DNA of 64,000 nucleotides, from the NCBI RefSeq assembly GCF_000422445.1, contig NZ_AULU01000009.1:1-64000 (forward strand), written 5' to 3'. This stretch comes from Paenibacillus assamensis DSM 18201. Its GTDB lineage: Bacteria > Bacillota > Bacilli > Paenibacillales > Paenibacillaceae. The notes under the pieces are model-generated. The model had not been told where the DNA came from and ran no database searches. It saw only the letters and a list, made by a program, of their open reading frames with translations. Positions 17,909-27,908 of the stretch are shown one piece after another (within the stretch, counting starts at the first letter, position 1; each line of letters starts with the position of its first letter). Both the position numbers and the translations under genes were made by a program.

Positions 17909-19150
17909 TTATCCATTCAAATAATTTTCTGGATCTACCTTATTTCCATTTAAACGAACTTCAAAATGAAGGTGGTTACCTGTCGAGCGGCCTGTTGTTC
18001 CAACCTCAGCAATCTTCTGCCCTCGGCTCACAACATCACCCTTACTTACTTTGATACCACCGTTGCGAATATGGCCATAAAGCGTCCACAAACCGTTGCC
18101 GTGGTCAATAATGACTGTATTGCCGTATCCATTCCACAACTCTGCCATAATGACAGTACCACCCTCAGCAGCATAGATTGGTGTACCTGAAGGAGCAGCC
18201 ATATCTATACCACTGTGATTAGAAGCTCGACCTGTAATTGGGTCCGAGCGCCCTCCGAAACGAGAAGTCAGCGTATAGCCATCTTTTAGCGGAACTGCTA
18301 GTTTACCGCCGCTATATGTTGGTACACTCGTCACATAAGAAGTTGTCGATTTTTTCGCTCGCTCTGCAGCTTCACGCTTTCTGCGCGCATCTTCTGCTGC
18401 TTTCTCTTTCAACAATTTAGAACGTTCCATCGCGAACTCTACAAGCATTTTATCTTGTTCTTCACTCAAACCGTGAGCCTCTTCAATTTGCTTATCGAGA
18501 CTTGCGATCATGACTTCCTTTTCGCGCTCTTTCTGCATAAGATCCTGCTTCGTTTCATCTAACTGAGCGTACAGGCTTTTGACACGTTTAAGATCCTGCT
18601 CAATTTCTTTTTTCTTCTCAATGACAAGCAGCTTATCCTTTTCATGATCCTCTAGAATCTTCTGATCTTGGTTTGCGATCATTTCTAATGAATCAAGACG
18701 ATCTAAGAAATCTTTAAAGCTAGTCGCGCTAAATATAACATCTAAATAAGAAACATTGCCACTCGTATACATCAGCTTCACACGTGTATCCAACATTTTG
18801 CTCCGCTCATCAATACGTCGATTTGCTTCTTCTAATTGGAATGCATTCTCGCTCAACTTAAGCTCAGTCTTATCAATATCAAGCGAAACTTTGGTCATTT
18901 CTGCTACCTTAGATTCGATCTGACCAGAAATTGCTTTCATATCCGCTTGGGTCTTTTTTTTACTTTTAGCTGCCTTAGCAGCCTTAGCATCAGCATTTTG
19001 CTGGACTTGCTCGGCTTTACGCATTTCCTGTTGTAAATCTTTTAACTTGCGGTCAATGGAACCAGCCTGAGAAGCTTCTGTGACTGCAGCAGGTGTCATC
19101 GTAAGCAGCATAGCTCCGCACAAAGCAACCGCGATACTTTTCTTCTTCAA
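17909..19150 (-). CDS. Murein hydrolase of the EnvC/CwlO-like class: coiled coil plus M23 (LytM) domain
   Basis: 413 residues: signal peptide (about 1-26), long coiled coil (about 30-260, heptad-rich KDLQQEMRKAEQ...) and a C-terminal M23 domain (about 300-413). Zinc ligands are intact: NHSGID (His, Asp) and HLHFE (His), with a further His in LYGH. It is therefore probably an active endopeptidase, unlike degenerate E. coli EnvC. It lies directly after ftsEX, whose complex activates coiled-coil hydrolases (EnvC in E. coli, CwlO in B. subtilis), so it is the likely FtsEX partner (inference). The start is TTG with AGGAGGAG about 8 nt upstream. Confidence 0.88.
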   Translation of the reverse strand: MKKKSIAVALCGAMLLTMTPAAVTEASQAGSIDRKLKDLQQEMRKAEQVQQNADAKAAKAAKSKKKTQADMKAISGQIESKVAEMTKVSLDIDKTELKLSENAFQLEEANRRIDERSKMLDTRVKLMYTSGNVSYLDVIFSATSFKDFLDRLDSLEMIANQDQKILEDHEKDKLLVIEKKKEIEQDLKRVKSLYAQLDETKQDLMQKEREKEVMIASLDKQIEEAHGLSEEQDKMLVEFAMERSKLLKEKAAEDARRKREAAERAKKSTTSYVTSVPTYSGGKLAVPLKDGYTLTSRFGGRSDPITGRASNHSGIDMAAPSGTPIYAAEGGTVIMAELWNGYGNTVIIDHGNGLWTLYGHIRNGGIKVSKGDVVSRGQKIAEVGTTGRSTGNHLHFEVRLNGNKVDPENYLNG

Positions 19151-19225
19151 CCAAGTCTCCTCCTCTTTCCATTACATCGATATAACGATTGTCCAAGCTA
19201 TATCCGCTGTAGGATTGAATCCAGC

Positions 19226-20143
19226 TTACACTTTCAAGAACTTGCGAATCGAAATGGTACTTCCCCATACTCCGATCAAAATTCCTAAAGCCAGCAAGCT
19301 ACCAAATGCAAACACCCAAATGTCGCTCAAAGGCAGCATATCTATAAACTGAATGCCCATCGTATTCGCCGTAAGTGCAAACAACTGGTTGTAAGCTAAG
19401 AATAAAATAGCAATCGTTACAACAGAGCCTATAAGTCCAATCAATGCACCTTCAACAAAGAACGGCCAGCGGATAAATGAGTTTGTTGCACCTACCATTT
19501 TCATGATGCTAATCTCACGCTGACGCGCCATAATCGTAATCTTGATCGTGTTCGCAATTAAGAACATAGCCGTGAAGCCTAATCCGATAACAAGAATTAA
19601 GCCAAAGTTACGGATCATCTCTGTCAGTTTGAATAGTTTCTCTACATGACCTTGTCCATAGTTAACAATATCGATAGGCTTGTCCTTATTCGTTTCGTTC
19701 AGAGCTTGAATCTTCTTCGCTACCATCGGAACCGTCTCTGGCTTGTATACCTCAACGGTGAATGAATCAGGAAGTGGATTCGTCTCAGGCGTATATCCTT
19801 TAACAAGATCCTTTCCTTTATCGCCAAGCTTCTTCTCTAGAATCTTCAACCCCTCTGCTTTAGGGATAAGTGTCACTTGGCTCACTTCCGACATATTTCC
19901 GATGTCGGTTTCCAGCAGATCAACTTGTTCTTTAGATGTTCCGACTTTTAGATATACACTTATCGTAATCTTACTATCAACCTGACTCATCAAATGGTTC
20001 AAGTTAAATGACAATAGAATAAATACACCTAAAATAAACAATGAAATAACGATAGAACTTATAGAAGCAACTGACATCCAGCCGTTGCGCACAATGCTTT
20101 TGCTTCCTTCTCTAAGATGGCGGGATATTGTATTAAGTGTCAT
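19226..20143 (-). CDS. ftsX: Cell division ABC transporter-like permease FtsX
   Basis: 305 residues from the ATG at 20143, giving the usual FtsX length; the frame extends 20 codons further into ftsE without support. Four TM segments: one after the N-terminal REGSKSIVRNGWM motif, then three in the C-terminal half with the FtsX domain (about 180-300). A large extracytoplasmic loop (about 65-170) should contact the M23 hydrolase. The ATG overlaps the ftsE stop by 11 nt (ATGACACTTAA) and has GGGGGG upstream, so the two are translationally coupled. Confidence 0.95.
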   Translation of the reverse strand: MTLNTISRHLREGSKSIVRNGWMSVASISSIVISLFILGVFILLSFNLNHLMSQVDSKITISVYLKVGTSKEQVDLLETDIGNMSEVSQVTLIPKAEGLKILEKKLGDKGKDLVKGYTPETNPLPDSFTVEVYKPETVPMVAKKIQALNETNKDKPIDIVNYGQGHVEKLFKLTEMIRNFGLILVIGLGFTAMFLIANTIKITIMARQREISIMKMVGATNSFIRWPFFVEGALIGLIGSVVTIAILFLAYNQLFALTANTMGIQFIDMLPLSDIWVFAFGSLLALGILIGVWGSTISIRKFLKV

Positions 20144-20819
20144 AACCGTAATCCCCCCGAACCTCATCGCGCACAATCGTACCTTCTTCAATCGCAATGA
20201 CACGACGCCGTATTCGGTTGACGATGTCTTTGTTATGCGTTGCCATAATAATGGTAGTGCCTCGATAATTAATCTCTTCTAACAGTTTCATAATCTCCCA
20301 CGATGTTTCAGGATCCAAGTTCCCTGTAGGCTCATCCGCCACAAGTACTGCAGGATTATTAACGATCGCACGTGCAATCGCTACACGCTGCTGCTCTCCA
20401 CCTGAAAGCTGAGATGGCAAGCAGTTCATCTTCTGCTTCAAACCAACCAATTCCAGCACTTCTGGGACACGACGTTTAATCACTTTCTTAGGGGCTTCAA
20501 TAACCTCCATCGCAAATGCGACATTTTCATATGCCGTCAGCTTCGGAAGCAATCTGAAATCTTGGAAAATGACGCCGATATTGCGGCGTACATATGGAAT
20601 TTTGCGCTGCTTCAATTTCCCAATGTTAAATCCATTTACGAAGAGCTGGCCCTTCGTAGGCACTTCTTCTCTATAAATTAACTTCATAAATGTAGATTTA
20701 CCCGCTCCTGATGGACCAACTAGGTATACGAACTCATCTTTGTCAATGAGGACATTGACGCCGCGCAATGCATGCGAGCCGTTCGTATAGGTCTTCCAAA
20801 TATCTTGCATCTCAATCAA
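20133..20819 (-). CDS. ftsE: Cell division ATP-binding protein FtsE
   Basis: 228 residues with Walker A GPSGAGKST (about 35-43), signature LSGGEQQR (about 138), Walker B VLVADEPTGNLD (about 160) and the H-loop TH. With FtsX it forms the complex that controls peptidoglycan hydrolysis (asymmetric division at sporulation or side-wall growth in Bacilli). The start is TTG with AGGAAG upstream; an in-frame ATG three codons later is less well spaced. First gene of ftsEX-M23-ctpB. Confidence 0.96.
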   Translation of the reverse strand: MIEMQDIWKTYTNGSHALRGVNVLIDKDEFVYLVGPSGAGKSTFMKLIYREEVPTKGQLFVNGFNIGKLKQRKIPYVRRNIGVIFQDFRLLPKLTAYENVAFAMEVIEAPKKVIKRRVPEVLELVGLKQKMNCLPSQLSGGEQQRVAIARAIVNNPAVLVADEPTGNLDPETSWEIMKLLEEINYRGTTIIMATHNKDIVNRIRRRVIAIEEGTIVRDEVRGDYGYDT

Positions 20820-21122
20820 AAGTTATCACTTCCTATGTGTATAAGATCAGCCCTTATATATTCGACACTAGGCCGCTAAATCCTCTTCAATTATTACAAT
20901 TTCTACACCATTTTGCAGTTGACAGGTAAGAAATTCATTATTTCCCGGGAAAATGTCTTAACATGTCCAACATTAGCCAAATAAATCGATATAAATGGAA
21001 TAATCACCCTTATTTAAATAGACTTATAATAGTTCTAAATGGCTTTAATCGATATGGAAATATTCACAGCTTATCCGCATAAGATGGGGAAGACGACCTT
21101 GATGGACAGGGGGTAGCTTCCT
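20820..21122. other. Divergent promoter region between ftsE and the VanW gene
   Basis: About 300 bp with no gene. A perfect 12-bp palindrome TTTCCCGGGAAA lies at 20941-20952. A TTGACA (about 20918) lacks a matching -10 at 17 bp. Promoters for both sides should be here but are not obvious. Confidence 0.5.
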
Positions 21123-22562
21123 ATGCTAAAAAAATGGTATGCATGGATAGTTGGTATTTCACTTCTTTTCGTCCTTTCGTGCGCTGCCTTATGGTACTGG
21201 GCTGAACGTTATACACAATCTAATACCATCCCCGCACATGTGCAGTTATCCGGCTGGCTAATCAGTGGAATGGATATCCCAACATTCGAGCAACAACTAG
21301 CTGAACGAGTACGCAAACTCGAGCAAAGGCCGATTGTATTCACTTTCGATGCCGCTAAGCTCCCTCCCGTTCGGACCACGCTTGCAGATATTGGCGTACG
21401 TTATCAAGCTGCAGCACTCGTGGAGCAGCTTAAGCAATTACAGCAAGGTTCTTTATGGCAGAAAATACACAAACGAGTACACTTCCAAGAAAAGTGGTCG
21501 CTAACATTTGATTGGGAGCAGTCTATTTGGAGAAAAAGATTCACTCCACAATGGGAATCAAAAGCATTTGGTACACCTATCTCTGCTGAGCGAATCATCA
21601 CAGCAAGCGATACGATTGAGTACAAAGCAGATATGCCTGTTTATCGCCTCGACCGAATACAGATGGAGCAAACCATTCGGGCTGCCTTACCAGCTCAATG
21701 GACCACAACCCATTCTGTCATGGTAGAGGTACCGCTTCAGCGATATGACGCACCTGTTACCCTTCGCTCCCTACAAGCAGAAGGGATCGAACGCAAAATT
21801 ATGGAGTTCTCGACAACTTTTGTTCAAGAAGAAGACGGAAGAACCCATAACGTCAAAGCAGCGGCTCAAACGATTAACAATATGATACTCAAGCCCGGTG
21901 ACATTTTTGACTATGATCGCATTATTGTTGACACCGAACGACAACATGGCTTTAAGGAAGCCCCCGTCATCTTCAATGGAAAATTAGTACCGGGGGTGGG
22001 CGGCGGAATCTGCCAAGTTTCGAGCACGCTGTACAATGCTGTACTACGTTCAGGGCTCCACATCGTAGAACGCAGAAACCATTCCTTACCTGTGAAATAT
22101 ATTCCACTAGGATTAGACGCCACTTTTTCACAAGGATATATTAATTTCAAGTTTAAAAATACGACTGGTAAACACCTACTTATTCGAACAGCAACAGAAG
22201 AGGAGCGGCTCACGATTAAGCTCTTTGGAACGATGGATTCAAACGTACAGTACAAAATGGAGACGAAAACGATTAAAATCATGAAACCAGATGTCAAATA
22301 CGTACGGAATAATCAACTTACACCCGGAACACAAGAATTGCTACAGCCTGGAAAGAACGGCTTCCAAGTCGAGACCTACCGTTTAAAGCTCGTAGACGGT
22401 AAAGAAGTATCACGTGAACGAGTTTCGTTAGATACATACAAACCACAGCCTTCCTTAATTGCTGTCAATAATGGAGGCACGCCTGAACGTGAAAAGACAG
22501 AAGAGCGCAAGCCAATTGTAGAAGATGGCTTACATGGTCCAAACTTTGATCAAGGCAGATAA
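21123..22562 (+). CDS. VanW-family protein (YoaR-like), membrane-anchored
   Basis: 479 residues: N-terminal signal anchor (about 8-30), a peptidoglycan-binding-like extracellular stretch (about 30-235) and a VanW domain (about 245-375, with PGVGGGICQVSSTLYNAVL and ERRNHSLPV). A G5-like beta-rich tail (about 385-460) and an acidic end follow. VanW domains occur in glycopeptide-resistance clusters and in YoaR-type proteins of Bacilli; the biochemical role is unknown. No vanA/H/X genes are nearby, so resistance is not implied. GGGGG lies about 9 nt before the ATG. Single gene on the plus strand among minus-strand operons. Confidence 0.88.
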   Translation: MLKKWYAWIVGISLLFVLSCAALWYWAERYTQSNTIPAHVQLSGWLISGMDIPTFEQQLAERVRKLEQRPIVFTFDAAKLPPVRTTLADIGVRYQAAALVEQLKQLQQGSLWQKIHKRVHFQEKWSLTFDWEQSIWRKRFTPQWESKAFGTPISAERIITASDTIEYKADMPVYRLDRIQMEQTIRAALPAQWTTTHSVMVEVPLQRYDAPVTLRSLQAEGIERKIMEFSTTFVQEEDGRTHNVKAAAQTINNMILKPGDIFDYDRIIVDTERQHGFKEAPVIFNGKLVPGVGGGICQVSSTLYNAVLRSGLHIVERRNHSLPVKYIPLGLDATFSQGYINFKFKNTTGKHLLIRTATEEERLTIKLFGTMDSNVQYKMETKTIKIMKPDVKYVRNNQLTPGTQELLQPGKNGFQVETYRLKLVDGKEVSRERVSLDTYKPQPSLIAVNNGGTPEREKTEERKPIVEDGLHGPNFDQGR

Positions 22563-22586
22563 AGAGAAGCTTTTCTAAAATAAACG

Positions 22587-22635
22587 AAACAGCACGCGTT
22601 AGCGCCTCACGGGACGCTATTAACGCGTGCTGTTT
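22587..22635. terminator. Bidirectional terminator between the VanW gene and argH
   Basis: A 15-bp perfect inverted repeat (AAACAGCACGCGTTA at 22587-22601, complement at 22621-22635) with an inner GCG/CGC. The T run is short on the plus strand and interrupted on the minus strand. It separates two convergent genes. Confidence 0.75.
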
Positions 22636-22705
22636 CTAGTGAGCATCATGCTGCCCTTGAATTAGTTACCTAACCCTAAGCATAATGCTGATTAAATTCT
22701 GTACC

Positions 22706-24154
22706 TCATCCCTTTGCAGTCACGGGTTGAACTTGGGCTGCAACTGCTTCAGCTTGCTTCTGCTCACTCCAAGCAATCGTAACTTGCAAAGCCTCCATTG
22801 CACGAACAATCGCCGCTTCCACTTGCGGCTTAGCCGTTCCGCCGTAAACATTTCGTGCATTCACGACCTGCTCAGGCTGCAGTACATTATAAATCTTCTC
22901 ATCGAACAACGGAGAGAACTGCTGGAATTCCTCAAGCGACAAGTCCAGCAAGTAAACGCCTTTTTGAATACAATACAGCACCGACTTGCCAATAACTTCA
23001 TGCGCTTGGCGGAAAGGCAAACCCTTGTTCACAAGAAAATCTGCAATATCCGTCGCGTTTGAGAAGTCTTGGTTAACCGCTTGACGCATGCGGCCACGGT
23101 TTACTTTCATCGTAGCAATCATTGGAGCAAACAGACGCAATGCACCATCCAACGTTGCAACCGTATCAAACATGCCCTCTTTGTCTTCCTGCATATCTTT
23201 GTTATAAGCTAGCGGAAGTGCCTTTAGTACCGTCAACATACCGATAAGATTGCCATATACACGTCCTGTCTTGCCTCGTACAAGCTCGGGTACGTCTGGG
23301 TTCTTCTTCTGCGGCATAATGCTAGATCCCGTGCAGAAAGCATCATCCAATTCAATGAATTGAAACTCTGTACTGGACCACAGTACAAGCTCTTCACACA
23401 ATCGCGATAAGTGCGTCATAATAAGCGAAGCATTGGCTAGAAACTCCACAATGAAGTCTCTATCGCTGACCGCATCTAGACTGTTCTCGTAAATACGCTC
23501 GAATCCAAGCTGCTCAGCAACAAAATGGCGGTCAATCGGGAATGTCGTCCCCGCCAAGGCCCCTGCGCCTAATGGCAGCGTGTTGATACGCTTGTAACTG
23601 TCTTTCAATCGCTCAATATCACGTTCAAACATGGATACATAAGCCAATAGATGATGTGCAAATAGAATTGGCTGCGCACGCTGGAGATGTGTATAACCCG
23701 GAATAATGGTGTCCACATTCTCCTTCGCCTGTGCGATTAGCGCTTCTTGTACATCGCCTAACAACTCAACGAATTGAACAACATGCTTGCGCAAATAAAG
23801 ATGCATATCCGTAGCAACCTGGTCGTTGCGGCTGCGACCTGTATGCAGCTTGCCCCCAACAGGTCCGATCAGCTCAATCAGCTTCTTCTCGATATTCATA
23901 TGAATATCTTCATCCGACACCGAGTACTCCATCTCACCTGCTTGAATTAGTGCCAGCACTTGCAGCAGCCCATCCTTGATGCGATCCGCATCCTGCTGCG
24001 GCACGATTCCGCAGCGACCGAGCATCGTAATATGAGCGAGACTGCCTTGTATATCTTCTTCAGCCATCTTCTTATCGAACGTAATCGATGCCGTATATTG
24101 TTCCACCAGTTCATCCGTCTGCTTCGTAAAACGTCCGCCCCAAAGCTTACTCAC
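22706..24154 (-). CDS. argH: Argininosuccinate lyase
   Basis: 482 residues, slightly long because of a Gln/Ala-rich C-terminal tail (about 462-482). The fumarase/aspartase-superfamily signature [12 protein letters not shown] (about 280-291) carries the catalytic serine loop, and HTGRSRNDQ is the substrate-binding motif (about 107). It cleaves argininosuccinate to arginine and fumarate, the last step of arginine synthesis. The start is GTG with AGGAGGGG upstream. Last gene of the arg operon, 107 bp after argG. Confidence 0.97.
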   Translation of the reverse strand: MSKLWGGRFTKQTDELVEQYTASITFDKKMAEEDIQGSLAHITMLGRCGIVPQQDADRIKDGLLQVLALIQAGEMEYSVSDEDIHMNIEKKLIELIGPVGGKLHTGRSRNDQVATDMHLYLRKHVVQFVELLGDVQEALIAQAKENVDTIIPGYTHLQRAQPILFAHHLLAYVSMFERDIERLKDSYKRINTLPLGAGALAGTTFPIDRHFVAEQLGFERIYENSLDAVSDRDFIVEFLANASLIMTHLSRLCEELVLWSSTEFQFIELDDAFCTGSSIMPQKKNPDVPELVRGKTGRVYGNLIGMLTVLKALPLAYNKDMQEDKEGMFDTVATLDGALRLFAPMIATMKVNRGRMRQAVNQDFSNATDIADFLVNKGLPFRQAHEVIGKSVLYCIQKGVYLLDLSLEEFQQFSPLFDEKIYNVLQPEQVVNARNVYGGTAKPQVEAAIVRAMEALQVTIAWSEQKQAEAVAAQVQPVTAKG

Positions 24155-24261
24155 ACTGTCCCCTCCTGCCCATGAGAATATCTGTCTACATCCGAATCCG
24201 AATGGTATGCTCTCCTACAATACATATCACATATCGTTACGAGTTACGGTCCGTATAATGC

Positions 24262-25542
24262 TCAATTCGTGTATACCGCTTCAGCCGATTGCTTTGGAAC
24301 TGCTGCCGTCAAGTTCGCACCGTGCACTCCAGCAGATACTTTCAAGCGCAATGCATTCAACTGAATAAAGCCAGTTGCATCATTCTGATCGTAAGCCTGC
24401 GTCGGATCAGCTTCCATCGTTGCAATATCTGGATTATAAAGGCTGACTGGACTCTTAACCCCAGCACCAATCACATTTCCTTTATAAAGCTTCAAACGCA
24501 CCGTACCTGTAACGTTTTTCTGACTTTCTTGCACCAATGCTTGAATAGCCAAGCGCTCTGGCGCAAACCAAAAACCGTTATAAACGATATTGCTATATTT
24601 CGCAATTAATGAATCACGCAAATGCATTACTTCGCGATCCATCGTCAACGACTCCATCTTACGATGAGCCGTAAATAAAATCGTTCCGCCCGGCGTCTCA
24701 TACACTCCGCGACTCTTCATGCCTACGAAGCGATTTTCAACCATATCCACACGACCAACGCCATGCTTGCCGCCGAGTTCATTCAATTTCTCCATTACTT
24801 GCAGTGGCGTAAGAGCAGCACCATTGATCGCAACGCAATTCCCCTGTTCAAATGATAGTTCAACATATTCAGCCGTATCTGGCGCATCTTCCGGAGATAC
24901 ACTCAATACGAACATTTCCTTGTTCTCATCCGAACTTGGGTCGAACCAAGGGTCCTCTAAAATGCCGCTTTCGAAGCTAATATGAAGCAAGTTACGGTCC
25001 ATGGAATAAGGCTTCGCAGCAGAAGCTTGCACAGGAATGCCATGTTTCTCCGCATAAGCGATCATTTCAGCACGGCCCGGGAACTGCTCCCGGAAAGCTT
25101 CAGAACGCCAAGGGGCAATTACTTTAATTTCTGGCGCAAGTGCAGCCGCAGTAAGCTCAAAACGCACTTGGTCATTCCCTTTGCCAGTCGCGCCATGCGC
25201 AATAGCAGTGGCTCCTTCTGCACGGGCAATCTCAACCATACGCTTTGCAATAAGTGGGCGAGCAATACTCGTTCCTAGCAAGTATTGTCCCTCATAAAGA
25301 GCACCTGCTTGGAACATCGGTTGAATGAAATCGCTCGCGAACTCATCGCGCAAATCATCGATATATACTTTAGAAGCACCTGTCGCTAGTGCCTTCTCCT
25401 CTAAGCCATCCAACTCTTCTTTTTGCCCAATATCTGCAGTAAAAGCGATAATTTCAGCATCATACGTTTCTTTCAACCACTTCAAAATAACGGATGTATC
25501 CAACCCACCAGAGTAGGCCAGCACTATTTTCTCCTTCGCCAT
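24262..25542 (-). CDS. argG: Argininosuccinate synthase
   Basis: 426 residues from the ATG at 25542 (AGGAG 8 nt upstream); the upstream GTG-type extension MRGAG is rejected. The ATP pyrophosphatase P-loop [11 protein letters not shown] is at about 8-18, with [13 protein letters not shown] (about 120) and [12 protein letters not shown] (about 185). It condenses citrulline and aspartate using ATP. About 20 residues longer than many Bacillus ArgG at the C-terminus ([14 protein letters not shown]). Member of argCJBDFGH. Confidence 0.97.
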   Translation of the reverse strand: MAKEKIVLAYSGGLDTSVILKWLKETYDAEIIAFTADIGQKEELDGLEEKALATGASKVYIDDLRDEFASDFIQPMFQAGALYEGQYLLGTSIARPLIAKRMVEIARAEGATAIAHGATGKGNDQVRFELTAAALAPEIKVIAPWRSEAFREQFPGRAEMIAYAEKHGIPVQASAAKPYSMDRNLLHISFESGILEDPWFDPSSDENKEMFVLSVSPEDAPDTAEYVELSFEQGNCVAINGAALTPLQVMEKLNELGGKHGVGRVDMVENRFVGMKSRGVYETPGGTILFTAHRKMESLTMDREVMHLRDSLIAKYSNIVYNGFWFAPERLAIQALVQESQKNVTGTVRLKLYKGNVIGAGVKSPVSLYNPDIATMEADPTQAYDQNDATGFIQLNALRLKVSAGVHGANLTAAVPKQSAEAVYTN

Positions 25543-25587
25543 CGTTCCCGCTCCTCTCAAACGTCCACTACAAAGTCTATAGAAATA

Positions 25588-26535
25588 CTAGTCGCGCATA
25601 ATAGCGGCCATAATCGCTTTTTGTGCATGCAGTCGATTTTCAGCTTCATCAAACACTACAGAATGCGGGCCATCGATGATACCCTCACTCACTTCTTCCC
25701 CACGATGAGCAGGCAAACAATGCATGAACAAATAATCTGACTTTGCATATTTCACAAGTGACTCATTCACTTGAAAGTTCTTGAATGCTTTTTCGCGCTT
25801 CTCTTGTTCAGACTCAAAGCCCATACTCGCCCATACATCAGTGTAAATAAAATCTGCATCCGCTGCCGCTTCCTGTGGATCGCTCGTCAACGTTATCGCT
25901 GCTCCGTAAAGTTCAGCTTGTTCTTTGGACTGTTTAATCACATCCGAATCCGGCCCATAACCTTCTGGTGTTGCTACTGCGATGTGCATACCCAACTTAG
26001 CAGCACCCATCATAAGTGAATGTGCCATATTGTTGCCATCACCGATATAAGCAATCTTCAGCCCTTCCAATTTGCCCTTCTTCTCATAAGCAGTCATATA
26101 GTCAGCTAACGCTTGACACGGGTGATTCAAATCAGACAATCCGTTAATAACCGGAACGGTTGCACTGCGTGCTAAATCAATAACGGTGCTGTGCGCAAAT
26201 GTACGAATCATAATGCCGTCCACATAACGTGACAAGGTTTGCGCCGTATCGGAAATCGTTTCGCCACGACCAATTTGGATATCATTTTTACTCAAAAACA
26301 ACGCCGTTCCACCTAACTGGAACATTCCCACTTCAAAGGATACCCGTGTCCGAGTGGAAGACTTTTCGAATATCATCGCAAGTGATTTGCCTTTAAGAGG
26401 CTGGGACGGTGTACCCGCCTTTTGCAGCTGCTTCAGTTCAATAGCATCATGTATCAAGGCATATATTTCTTCTTGTGTATAATCTGCAAGAGCGACAAAA
26501 TCCCGCCCTTTCAAGTCCAATTGAGTCGTTGTCAT
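25588..26535 (-). CDS. argF: Ornithine carbamoyltransferase
   Basis: 315 residues. The carbamoyl-phosphate site is SSTRTRVSF (about 56-64), with HPCQALADY (about 133) and the ornithine-binding HCLPAHRGEE (about 270). It makes citrulline from ornithine and carbamoyl phosphate. GGAGG is 10 nt before the ATG. No arc genes (deiminase or carbamate kinase) are adjacent, so it is the anabolic enzyme. No carAB genes lie in this operon. Confidence 0.97.
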   Translation of the reverse strand: MTTTQLDLKGRDFVALADYTQEEIYALIHDAIELKQLQKAGTPSQPLKGKSLAMIFEKSSTRTRVSFEVGMFQLGGTALFLSKNDIQIGRGETISDTAQTLSRYVDGIMIRTFAHSTVIDLARSATVPVINGLSDLNHPCQALADYMTAYEKKGKLEGLKIAYIGDGNNMAHSLMMGAAKLGMHIAVATPEGYGPDSDVIKQSKEQAELYGAAITLTSDPQEAAADADFIYTDVWASMGFESEQEKREKAFKNFQVNESLVKYAKSDYLFMHCLPAHRGEEVSEGIIDGPHSVVFDEAENRLHAQKAIMAAIMRD

Positions 26536-26660
26536 AGGGCTTATGCCTCCGTTTCAAACCATTTCTGTGGCTTCATCTATATTTTTATAGCTGGCGTAGA
26601 GCCAACTTGCTAAGTCATTCTATCCTTTTTTCACAGCTAGGCTGCTCTGATTACATGCAA

Positions 26661-27866
26661 CTAACCGACTTGAGCTGGTTGCTCTGTCAGTACACGTTCT
26701 ATGATTGCTACAGCTGCATTGATTTCTTCTTTCGTGACACGCAAACTTGGCAGCAGTCGAATCACATTCGGACCCGCAGGTACCACTAACAATCCTTCTT
26801 GGTGCATTTGAGCAATCATTTCTCCTGCCGCACCATCGTATTCAATACCGACGATAAGCCCCATTCCCCGAATTACTTTCACCTTCGGATGTGCACCCAG
26901 TTTCTGATGAAGCTGCGCCAATAAATAACTACTGATCTCAGCTACTCGTTCTGGAATGCGCTCTTCAATATGCGTTTCTAATGTACCGAGAACGGCTGCC
27001 ATAGCAATTGGTGTTCCACCAAACGTCGTACCATGGGTACCAGGACCAAATGCATCGCGTAAATATTGCTTCGCTAACATTGCTCCAACTGGGAATCCAC
27101 TGCCCAATCCTTTAGCTACTGTAAAAATATCTGGTTTCAATCCAAAATGCTCATGGGCAAACCAGCGTCCTGTACGTCCGACTCCTGTCTGCACCTCGTC
27201 AATAATGAGCAGCAGCCCATGCACAGTACATAGATTGGCCACACCTTCAGCAAACTCAGCTGTAATCGGAATAACGCCACCTTCTGCTTGCACCATTTCC
27301 AGCATGATAGCGCATGTTTTATCCGTGATCGCTGCTTCAAGCGCTTGGATGTCGTTATAAGGTGCATAGCGGAATCCCTCAGGTAACGGTGTGAAACCAT
27401 CCTTCACCTTGTCTTGACCTGTCGCTGTCAGCGTTGCCAATGTCCGTCCATGGAACGACTGTTCAAACGTAATCACTTCATAGCGTCCTGTATTCGCAAT
27501 TTTTTGGTGATAGCGACGAGCAAGTTTGATTGCCGCCTCATTCGCTTCAGCACCACTGTTGCAGAAGAACACGGCATCCGCACAGCTGTGCTCGGTTAGC
27601 AGCTTTGCCGCCTGTTCTTGCTGCGGGATATGAAACAAGTTCGAGACATGCCACAACGCATCCAACTGTTCGGTCAGACGTGCTTTGACCTGTTCAGGTA
27701 CATGACCAAGATTTGTTACAGCAAGCCCGCTCATAAAGTCCAAATATTCTCGCCCGTTCTCATCCCACAGTCTGCTGCCTTCCCCTTTTACAAGCGTAAT
27801 CGGGTAACGGTTATATGTAGGAAATAAAGAACTATTGTTGGATACGCCTATCATATTATTGCTCAT
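26661..27866 (-). CDS. argD: Acetylornithine aminotransferase
   Basis: 401 residues, class-III PLP aminotransferase. The PLP lysine is in TVAKGLGSGFPVG (about 250), IIDEVQTGVGRTG lies about 218, and NSGAEANEAAIKLAR at about 102. It converts N-acetylglutamate semialdehyde to N-acetylornithine. GGGAGGG precedes the ATG. A 125-bp gap to argF is the largest in the operon; I see no terminator in it. Confidence 0.96.
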   Translation of the reverse strand: MSNNMIGVSNNSSLFPTYNRYPITLVKGEGSRLWDENGREYLDFMSGLAVTNLGHVPEQVKARLTEQLDALWHVSNLFHIPQQEQAAKLLTEHSCADAVFFCNSGAEANEAAIKLARRYHQKIANTGRYEVITFEQSFHGRTLATLTATGQDKVKDGFTPLPEGFRYAPYNDIQALEAAITDKTCAIMLEMVQAEGGVIPITAEFAEGVANLCTVHGLLLIIDEVQTGVGRTGRWFAHEHFGLKPDIFTVAKGLGSGFPVGAMLAKQYLRDAFGPGTHGTTFGGTPIAMAAVLGTLETHIEERIPERVAEISSYLLAQLHQKLGAHPKVKVIRGMGLIVGIEYDGAAGEMIAQMHQEGLLVVPAGPNVIRLLPSLRVTKEEINAAVAIIERVLTEQPAQVG

Positions 27867-27908
27867 CGACTATCCCTCCCTAATTGAAAGTACGAATTAC
27901 TACGAATT

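Noticed and set aside
20144-20203. 20-codon extension of ftsX
   Set aside because: It lies inside ftsE; ATG 20143 has a strong SD and gives standard length.
21123-22562. Glycopeptide-resistance locus because of VanW
   Set aside because: No vanA, vanH, vanX or VanRS genes; VanW-domain proteins are common in Bacilli without resistance.
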